A stretch of 5,938 bases of DNA from contig CAJCBY010000469.1 of assembly GCA_903960725.1 (NCBI GenBank), forward strand, positions 1 to 5,938. The letters are read 5' to 3'. The translations under genes and the position numbers were made by a program. Origin of the DNA: an uncultured Cytophagaceae bacterium. Lineage in GTDB: Bacteria > Bacteroidota > Bacteroidia > Cytophagales > Spirosomataceae. How positions within the stretch are numbered: the first letter of the stretch is position 1; the number at the start of each line of letters is the position of its first letter. Shown in pieces: positions 1 to 4,999 of this stretch. A model generated the notes under the pieces. That model saw only the letters and a program-made list of their open reading frames with translations. It made no database searches and was not told the DNA's origin.

Positions 1-3
1 ATT

Positions 4-1215
4 CTAGCGAATCGCGTGCCCCATTTTATCTCTTTTTGTTTCTAAGTATTTCTTATTGTGAGGATTAGCTGGAATTTCAATGGCGATTGAATCCACAATC
101 TCTAATCCATAACCCATTAAGCCAGCTCTTTTCTTCGGATTATTAGAGATCAAGCGAATCTTTTGGACACCTAAATCCCGTAAGATTTGGGCACCTACAC
201 CGTAGTCACGCTCATCCATCGCAAAGCCTAATTCTAAATTCGCTTCCACTGTATCACGGCCTTGCTCTTGCAGCTTATAGGCTTTCAATTTGTTGATAAG
301 ACCGATTCCGCGGCCCTCTTGGAACATATATAAAATCACGCCTTTCCCCTCTTTCTCCACCATTTCCATGGCAGCATGCAATTGCTCTCCGCAGTCACAG
401 CGACATGAACCAAAAATATCCCCTGTCACACACGAGCTGTGGACGCGTACCATCACTGGCTCGTTCTCTTCCCAGCTACCTTTAATTAAGGCTAAATGGG
501 TGTCTCCTGTATTGATTTGCTTGAAAGCCACTAATTCGAATGAACCCCATTCGGTGGGCATATTCACTCCGATTTCTCTTTTGATGAGGGATTCTTTGGC
601 TAAACGATACTCAATCAAATCCTTGATTGTCACTAGTTTCAAATTATGTTTATCCGCTAGCTTGCGAAGATCTGGCAAACGAGCCATACTTCCATCTTCA
701 TTCAATACCTCAATCAAAACACCCGATGGTTGAAATCCAGCTAAACGGGCGAAATCCATCGATGCCTCCGTATGGCCAGTGCGTCGCAAAACGCCTTCAG
801 TGCGGGATTTTAACGGAAAAATGTGGCCTGGTCTTCCTAAATCTGTAGGCTGGGTACTAGGGTCCACTAATGCTTGAATCGTCTTAGAACGATCAGAGGC
901 TGAAATCCCGGTGGTGCAACCATTCCCTAACAGATCAACTGAAACCGTAAATGGGGTCTCGTGAGAAGTGGTATTCTGATTCACCATCATCTCTAAACCC
1001 AATGCTTGACAACGCTCATCTGTTAAAGAAACACACATTAAGCCACGTGCTTCCTTAATCATAAAGTTGACTAATTCAGGTGTTATTGCTTCTGAAGCAC
1101 AAATCATATCCCCTTCATTCTCGCGATCTTCATCGTCAGCGACAATAATAATTTTACCTTGGCGAATATCTTCCAGGGCATCTTCAATACGATCTAAGCG
1201 AATTTTATCTAGCAT
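4..1215 (-). CDS. ribBA: Bifunctional 3,4-dihydroxy-2-butanone-4-phosphate synthase / GTP cyclohydrolase II
   Basis: This cytosolic enzyme catalyses both entry steps of riboflavin synthesis. The N-terminal RibB domain converts ribulose 5-phosphate to dihydroxybutanone phosphate plus formate. The C-terminal RibA domain opens GTP to the diaminopyrimidine precursor. The 403 residues match the usual length of fused RibBA proteins. In the RibB half (about 1-205), the acidic metal/substrate loop [10 protein letters not shown] is at 27-36, TTSHETPF at 82-89 and RTGHTEA at 145-151. In the RibA half (about 208-403), the zinc cysteines fall at C262, C273 and C275 (HSSC...CRCDCG). These are followed by QEGRGIGL (300-307), Y314, the D335/R337 pair in DERD, and SNNPKKRAG (358-366), which are the expected GTP-binding and catalytic elements. 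Both halves therefore look active. The ATG at 1215 places the RibB core at its normal distance from the N-terminus, and the stop is TAG at 6-4. The gene is divergent from the ABC ATPase. The leader is too short for an FMN riboswitch and shows none. Confidence 0.97.
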   Translation of the reverse strand: MLDKIRLDRIEDALEDIRQGKIIIVADDEDRENEGDMICASEAITPELVNFMIKEARGLMCVSLTDERCQALGLEMMVNQNTTSHETPFTVSVDLLGNGCTTGISASDRSKTIQALVDPSTQPTDLGRPGHIFPLKSRTEGVLRRTGHTEASMDFARLAGFQPSGVLIEVLNEDGSMARLPDLRKLADKHNLKLVTIKDLIEYRLAKESLIKREIGVNMPTEWGSFELVAFKQINTGDTHLALIKGSWEENEPVMVRVHSSCVTGDIFGSCRCDCGEQLHAAMEMVEKEGKGVILYMFQEGRGIGLINKLKAYKLQEQGRDTVEANLELGFAMDERDYGVGAQILRDLGVQKIRLISNNPKKRAGLMGYGLEIVDSIAIEIPANPHNKKYLETKRDKMGHAIR

Positions 1216-1240
1216 TTTGTAGGCATTTGAATCAGAAACA

Positions 1241-1248
1241 CAAAGTTA
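1241..1248 (-). promoter_or_regulatory. Putative Bacteroidota -7 box for ribBA
   Basis: The minus strand reads TAACTTTG here, an exact match to the Bacteroidota sigma-ABfr -7 consensus TAnnTTTG. The start of transcription should lie a few bases downstream, which leaves a leader of about 20 nt before the ribBA ATG at 1215. No convincing -33 TTTG element is visible about 19-21 bp upstream, so the call rests on the -7 box and its position alone. Confidence 0.5.
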
Positions 1249-1271
1249 CACGAAATAATTCCCTTTTTGAC

Positions 1272-1279
1272 TACCTTTG
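1272..1279 (+). promoter_or_regulatory. Putative Bacteroidota -7 box for the ABC ATPase gene
   Basis: TACCTTTG matches the TAnnTTTG -7 consensus exactly. It ends only 5 bases before the ATG at 1285, so a normally placed transcription start would fall at or within about 3 bases of the start codon and give a near-leaderless mRNA. No clear -33 element is seen. It faces away from the ribBA box, and the two -7 boxes are 23 bp apart. Confidence 0.45.
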
Positions 1280-1284
1280 TCAAT

Positions 1285-1974
1285 ATGTTCATCCAGGTTA
1301 AAAATCTTTCTAAAAACTACGGAAAACAATCTGCCGTTCAGGACCTAAACTTCCGTTTAGAAGAAGGCCAAATCGTAGGTTTTCTGGGTCCCAATGGCGC
1401 TGGAAAATCCACCACATTGAAAATGATGATGGGTCTTATTAGGCCATCAGATGGTTCGATTCTAATCGATGGAAAAGATCCACAAGAGCAAGAAGTTGCA
1501 CTCAAAAAGCAGATTGGCTATCTAGCTGAAAACAATCCACTATATCCGGATATGTATGTAAGGGAGTTTTTGGCCTTCATCGGAAACATCCACCAACTGA
1601 GAAATTTAGATCAACGAATTCAGGAGGTAATCGAATGGGTGGGTCTTCAAAAAGAAGCGCACAAGAAAATCCAAGAACTATCGAAAGGCTACCAGCAGCG
1701 CGTCGGTATTGCCATGGCCATTTTGCATAATCCAGCTATTTTGATTTTGGATGAACCGACGAGTGGTTTGGATCCAAACCAGCGGGCTGAAATCAGGGAC
1801 TTAATCAAAAGTCTACAAAAGGACCGAATCATCTTATTCTCTAGCCATATCCTATCCGAAGTAGAGGCTATTTGTGACCGTGTACTACTCCTGCACCAAG
1901 GGAAACTCGTGAGCGATAGTCCGATGAAAGATATTAAGGACTTAGAAAAATTCTTTAAAGAGAAGACAAGCTAA
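1285..1974 (+). CDS. ABC transporter ATP-binding protein, GldA-like, short form
   Basis: This is a cytoplasmic ATPase subunit that should power an ABC-2 type membrane transporter. All nucleotide-binding elements are present in the 229 residues: Walker A GPNGAGKST (35-43), signature LSKGYQQR (132-139), Walker B ILILDEP (152-158), D-loop SGLD (160-163) and the H-loop histidine H188 in SSHILSE. The Q-loop position reads YLAENNPLY, with Glu where most families have Gln, as I recall for GldA (gliding-motility ATPase) and its relatives. GldA-type proteins are usually about 300 residues with an extra C-terminal domain. Here the protein ends soon after the core at EKFFKEKTS, so it lacks that domain. 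I chose the ATG at 1285 over an in-frame TTG at 1267 because it puts the first beta-strand (IQVKNLSKNYG) right at the N-terminus, and because a promoter box lies between the two. No permease gene is adjacent in the window. A role in gliding cannot be claimed from this; a generic ABC-2 exporter ATPase is equally possible. Confidence 0.92.
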   Translation: MFIQVKNLSKNYGKQSAVQDLNFRLEEGQIVGFLGPNGAGKSTTLKMMMGLIRPSDGSILIDGKDPQEQEVALKKQIGYLAENNPLYPDMYVREFLAFIGNIHQLRNLDQRIQEVIEWVGLQKEAHKKIQELSKGYQQRVGIAMAILHNPAILILDEPTSGLDPNQRAEIRDLIKSLQKDRIILFSSHILSEVEAICDRVLLLHQGKLVSDSPMKDIKDLEKFFKEKTS

Positions 1975-2734
1975 ACGAGTCTGCATCTAAATGCGCTGGG
2001 AATTTAGCCCGAAATTCGGCTAAGGATTCGAGAGATAATTCGCTAGTTAAGATTTGATCCGCTGATTTTAAATCAAGCAATAAATCCCCTTTGAAATCGA
2101 CAAGCAAAGAATCCCCGCTATAAGCTAATTCATTCGCATCTGTCCCTACGCGATTCACTCCTACCACAAAAGTTAAATTTTCAATCGCGCGCGCCTGCAA
2201 CAACGTTCTCCAAGCATTAGCCCGTGGTGCTGGCCAATTAGCCACATAAATGGCTGCATCGTAAGCCATGGATACATTACGCGACCAAACAGGAAAGCGA
2301 AGATCATAGCAGATAAATAAAGCGATATTCCATCCTTTATAGGATACAATCACTTGCTGATCACCAGATTGGTAAAATTCGTGTTCACCTCCCATTCGAA
2401 ACAGATGTCGCTTATCATACGAAGAGTACGATCCATCGGGATGGACAGCATAGAGTCGGTTATAGAAAGAATTTTGTTGTTTTACTTTAAGGGATCCGAT
2501 AACTAATGCTCCCAGGCGATTCGATTGCACCTGCATCCATTGTAGAGCTGGACCCTTACCTATTTCAGCGCCAGTTTCAGACATGGAGAAACCTGTTGCA
2601 AACATTTCAGGTAATACGACCACATCCGTTGAGCCCCCTAATGCGGCTAACTTCTCTTCTAATTGCGCACAATTAGCGGATGGATTTTCCCAAACTAAAT
2701 CGGTTTGAACTAAGCTTACCCGTAGATTCGCCAT
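1955..2734 (-). CDS. Carbon-nitrogen hydrolase (nitrilase superfamily), omega-amidase YafV/Nit2-like
   Basis: This is a cytosolic amidase of the nitrilase fold. Its closest resemblance is to omega-amidases of the YafV/Nit2 type, which hydrolyse alpha-ketoglutaramate or alpha-ketosuccinamate to the keto-acid plus ammonia, clearing the product of glutamine transaminases. The Glu-Lys-Cys triad is intact: E43 in LPEMFATGFSM, K108 in YDKRHLF and C142 in FICYDLRFPVW. The 259-residue length and the motifs NWPAPRANAW and ARAIENLTFVVGVNR are typical of the subgroup. There is no signal peptide. The ATG at 2734 lies 12 bp after the stop of the DUF4270 gene, so it is probably the last gene of that transcript. 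Its final 20 bp lie inside the 3' end of the convergent ABC gene. The substrate is inferred from family resemblance only; another small amide is possible. Confidence 0.9.
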   Translation of the reverse strand: MANLRVSLVQTDLVWENPSANCAQLEEKLAALGGSTDVVVLPEMFATGFSMSETGAEIGKGPALQWMQVQSNRLGALVIGSLKVKQQNSFYNRLYAVHPDGSYSSYDKRHLFRMGGEHEFYQSGDQQVIVSYKGWNIALFICYDLRFPVWSRNVSMAYDAAIYVANWPAPRANAWRTLLQARAIENLTFVVGVNRVGTDANELAYSGDSLLVDFKGDLLLDLKSADQILTSELSLESLAEFRAKFPAHLDADSFSLSSL

Positions 2735-2746
2735 ATTTGCCGGTGT

Positions 2747-4117
2747 TTATTTGGCAATATAAGAATAATAGATTTTCAAACGAGCTTTCATCGCTTGCAA
2801 AGGCACGAATCGCGTACTTTCATTAATGATCCTAGTATTCCCAGCTGAATTCGCAGTCAGCGCGGGAGTAATTAGCCAGCCGTTATTAGGCTGTTTACCC
2901 ACTAAAAGAGACTGCATTGCAGTAGTCACATTGAAAGTATAGGTTCTAGAGCGGGAATCGATAGCGGCTGTAATTACGCTAGCTCCACCCTCTGAAAGCA
3001 AGTATTTAAGGCCATAGGAGTTTCTCAACGTGCGATTAGTCGCATTGGTTTCCACGATAGATAATTGACCGAGCGTTTGTTGTAAATCAATATTGTCTGC
3101 GGCGGTCAAAACCAATTCCGCTTTATTTACCGCTATGTTCCGATTCCCTTTCAAATTCAACAGCGAAGGAAACTCCACTTTAGTCGCCACTCCGGTTCCT
3201 GCTTGTATGTACGTAATCCCATTTGAAGCCGTGGAAGGCACGATATCTCCAGGATTTTTAAGGGATGCCAAAGCTCCCGCTTTGGTCGACTTAATCTGGT
3301 TAAATCGAGCTAACAATTCAGGGAAGAACGAATTAGATAAACTAAAATAGTAATCTACAGAATATTGTTTAGGATCCCCTGGATTACGAAAATACAAAGT
3401 CATTCTAGAATAGCCAGGATTAAATCCAATCATAGCCCCGGAGGAAATAGGAGCCGTTTTAAACAACAATCCTGGGAAAAAATCTCTAAACCCCTTACTT
3501 CCTGCAGCCACTTTAGGATCTGCATAATTTGCAAGCAATTCTTTTCCAAAAGCATCCGACATGCGAAAACGCAAGGTATCAAACTGAATGGAGTCCCCAT
3601 TCATCGCTTTTGTGCGAATAGGACGAGGAATAAAGGTATGTCTACCTAAAGTTGTTGCCTCATGGCGAATGGTAGACGTAGAAAAATAGTCTGTATTTCT
3701 GCTTAAACTATCTAGCAAGCGATGAACGCTTAATGTCTGCGCTTTGGTTGTATCCCCTTGGTAACCAGAATAGGTTAATCGCATTGTTAAGGAATCAAAC
3801 ACAGAGGTCGATTTAGCGAACAAAGTATCGATATTAGAGACCTGGGTGAAAAATGCCGATTCAGATAAACCTAAGACAGGATGTTGAAAAGAACCCACTA
3901 ATAAAGAACCCGTCGCTCCTGTATAAATAGAATCAATTAGGACAGTGGATGACTTAACCGTGATCGTATCAGAGTAATTCAAACCCACCTCCACGCTAAA
4001 CAAATCGTCGCCGATTTCTTTAGGTGTTTCACAGGATGCAAGGAATAAGGAAAGAATTCCTACCCATTTAATTGCCGGACATTTCCAAGTATGTTTTTTC
4101 GAAGAAATCGAGGTCAT
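2747..4117 (-). CDS. DUF4270 family lipoprotein
   Basis: This is a secreted lipoprotein of unknown function from a family found in Bacteroidota. With the chosen start it has 456 residues. The N-terminus has a basic n-region (SSKKHTWK), a hydrophobic stretch (VGILSLFLA) and a lipobox LASC with the lipidated cysteine at residue 29, so signal peptidase II processing and anchoring in the outer membrane are likely. The mature start CETPKEIGDDL and the following SLLVGSFQHPVLG resemble the DUF4270 N-terminus as I recall it, where an 'IG' motif is followed by a short 'G...DPvfG' segment. The C-terminus ends in the family-like ARLKIYYSYIAK. The reading frame is open up to 4189, but the ATG at 4117 gives the only good signal peptide, and no ATG, GTG or TTG occurs in frame between it and the lipobox. 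The start therefore lies 50 bp inside the upstream gene. No Shine-Dalgarno sequence is visible. It probably belongs to one operon with its two neighbours. Confidence 0.87.
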   Translation of the reverse strand: MTSISSKKHTWKCPAIKWVGILSLFLASCETPKEIGDDLFSVEVGLNYSDTITVKSSTVLIDSIYTGATGSLLVGSFQHPVLGLSESAFFTQVSNIDTLFAKSTSVFDSLTMRLTYSGYQGDTTKAQTLSVHRLLDSLSRNTDYFSTSTIRHEATTLGRHTFIPRPIRTKAMNGDSIQFDTLRFRMSDAFGKELLANYADPKVAAGSKGFRDFFPGLLFKTAPISSGAMIGFNPGYSRMTLYFRNPGDPKQYSVDYYFSLSNSFFPELLARFNQIKSTKAGALASLKNPGDIVPSTASNGITYIQAGTGVATKVEFPSLLNLKGNRNIAVNKAELVLTAADNIDLQQTLGQLSIVETNATNRTLRNSYGLKYLLSEGGASVITAAIDSRSRTYTFNVTTAMQSLLVGKQPNNGWLITPALTANSAGNTRIINESTRFVPLQAMKARLKIYYSYIAK

Positions 4118-4877
4118 TATCGGCAATATTTTGAGAAGTTTTATGTTGATATTCATCAATAATCGATTGAATACGGCTGTTATCCGCATTTACTAAAGAA
4201 ACTATTTTGTCCGCATACTCCGCACCTATCTTGATAAATGCTTCGTAATTTCCCCCAGCTAAACTACCTAAATGAGCTTCGTCTAAATCCCCAATTTTTA
4301 CTTTTTCAATTAGATCGTCTGATTCAAACGAAAAATCAAAGGCCGAATTGTGTGGAGAGAAAATAGTTTTTGAATCCTTGTAAATCGGGTGATTTTGGTA
4401 ATGAGTTGAGATATACAAAGGCACTAAACTAGACATCCAGTCATTGCAATGAATGATATCTGGAGCCCAACCTAACTTCACTACCGTCTCTAAAGCTCCT
4501 TTGCAGAAGAAAATAGCTCGCTCGTGATTGTCAGGATAAAATGCTCCTTCCTTGTCAGTTAGCACATATTTACGTTGGTAATAATCTTCGTTATCGATGA
4601 AGTATACTTGTAATTTCGCAGCCGGAATACTCGCTACTTTAATGGTCAAAGGCTTTTCTTCCTCACCCATTGGAATGGTAATACCTGAAAGACGAACTAC
4701 TTCGTGCAATCGGTTTTTACGCTCATTGATCGAACCGAATCGAGGCACTAAAATTCTGATTTCCATTCCCCTCTCCTGCATAGCAGTAGGAAGAGCGCGT
4801 ACGAAATCAGCAATTTTTGACGTGTTTTGAAAAGGATCTACCTCACTTGAAACGTAAAGAATACGTAATTTGGCCAT
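4068..4877 (-). CDS. GT5 glycogen/starch synthase-like protein, N-terminal domain only
   Basis: The 269 residues correspond to the N-terminal catalytic (ADP-glucose pyrophosphorylase-independent GT5) Rossmann domain of GlgA. The opening LRILYVSSEVDPF, RILVPRFG (41-48), the HCNDWMSSLVPLY block (143-155) and SPHNSAFDF (174-182) follow the family order. Two things differ from true GlgA. The conserved KTGGL motif that contacts ADP-glucose is replaced by NTSKI (18-22). The whole C-terminal GT-B domain, with the catalytic glutamate region and the NGID motif, is missing. Half-length proteins of this kind are widespread in Bacteroidota and are often annotated simply as glycogen synthase. On these sequence grounds catalysis is doubtful, and a sugar-nucleotide-binding or regulatory role is possible. 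The ATG at 4877 starts directly before the first beta-strand. It is the first gene of the minus-strand cluster and has a good promoter box upstream. The 3' end overlaps the DUF4270 start by 50 bp. There is no sign that the frame was recently broken. Confidence 0.85.
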   Translation of the reverse strand: MAKLRILYVSSEVDPFQNTSKIADFVRALPTAMQERGMEIRILVPRFGSINERKNRLHEVVRLSGITIPMGEEEKPLTIKVASIPAAKLQVYFIDNEDYYQRKYVLTDKEGAFYPDNHERAIFFCKGALETVVKLGWAPDIIHCNDWMSSLVPLYISTHYQNHPIYKDSKTIFSPHNSAFDFSFESDDLIEKVKIGDLDEAHLGSLAGGNYEAFIKIGAEYADKIVSLVNADNSRIQSIIDEYQHKTSQNIADNDLDFFEKTYLEMSGN

Positions 4878-4893
4878 TCTAAATTGATTACCA

Positions 4894-4908
4894 GGGGCAA
4901 ATTACCCC
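4894..4908 (-). promoter_or_regulatory. Small GGGG/CCCC hairpin in the leader of the GT5-like gene
   Basis: GGGG (4894-4897) and CCCC (4905-4908) can pair around a 7-base loop. The element lies between the predicted transcription start (about 4914-4917) and the ATG at 4877, so it would sit near the 5' end of the operon's leader. The stem is only 4 bp but all G-C and stands out in an otherwise AT-rich spacer. A role in mRNA stability or translation is speculative. Confidence 0.25.
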
Positions 4909-4919
4909 AAAAAACATTA

Positions 4920-4927
4920 CAAAATTA
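4920..4927 (-). promoter_or_regulatory. Putative Bacteroidota -7 box for the GT5-DUF4270-amidase operon
   Basis: The minus strand reads TAATTTTG, an exact TAnnTTTG match. A transcription start a few bases downstream gives a leader of about 37-40 nt before the ATG at 4877. No strong -33 TTTG is seen at the expected distance. No comparable box was noticed just upstream of the amidase start, and the lipoprotein gene starts inside its neighbour, which fits transcription of all three genes from here. Confidence 0.5.
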
Positions 4928-4971
4928 CAAAAAATAATCTGATTAACACCATCATTACTAATGAAAGGTCT

Positions 4972-4979
4972 TTAATTTG
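4972..4979 (+). promoter_or_regulatory. Possible -7 box for the UPF0104 membrane protein gene
   Basis: TTAATTTG matches the TAnnTTTG consensus at all fixed positions except the second. Its position is plausible: transcription would start near 4982-4985, leaving about 15-18 nt before the ATG at 5000. No -33 element is recognised. This is weaker than the other three boxes. Confidence 0.3.
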
Positions 4980-4999
4980 CGATCTGATTTAGAAACAAT

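Larger units (their letters stand above)
4887..4958. repeat. Cluster of five ATTAC (GTAAT) pentamers in the divergent intergenic region
   Basis: The plus strand has ATTAC at 4887-4891, 4901-4905, 4916-4920, 4924-4928 and 4954-4958. Two copies extend to ATTACC (4887 and 4901). All point the same way, and start-to-start spacings are 14, 15, 8 and 30 bp. The cluster flanks and overlaps the putative -7 box of the minus-strand operon. It could be a binding-site array, or simple bias in an AT-rich spacer; the sequence alone cannot separate these. Confidence 0.35.

Noticed and set aside
290..733. Plus-strand open frame opposite ribBA
   Set aside because: It lies entirely antisense to the strongly conserved RibBA coding sequence, and its translation resembles no family and is rich in Ser/Pro/Ile as expected of a shadow frame.
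627..848. Second plus-strand open frame opposite ribBA
   Set aside because: Short, antisense to the RibB domain, with no recognisable motif.
1267..1284. TTG start for the ABC ATPase, adding six residues
   Set aside because: The extra residues precede the normal family N-terminus and the putative -7 box lies within them, so the ATG at 1285 is preferred.
1216..1284. FMN riboswitch ahead of ribBA
   Set aside because: The gap is only 69 bp and AT-rich, far shorter than an FMN aptamer plus expression platform, and the conserved RFN core is not seen.
2004..2023. Inverted repeat TTAGCC / GGCTAA 30 bp after the ABC stop, considered as a terminator
   Set aside because: No T-run follows on either strand, and the bases encode conserved-looking residues of the amidase C-terminal region.
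3093..3649. Two plus-strand open frames opposite the DUF4270 gene (3093-3350 and 3365-3649)
   Set aside because: Antisense to a real gene, low-complexity translations, no promoter box or family resemblance.
4118..4189. Longer DUF4270 protein starting at 4189 or 4156
   Set aside because: These starts add an extension of up to 24 residues ahead of a well-formed lipoprotein signal peptide and lengthen the overlap with the GT5-like gene.
4597..4830. Plus-strand open frame opposite the GT5-like gene
   Set aside because: Antisense shadow of a conserved domain, 77 residues, no supporting signal.
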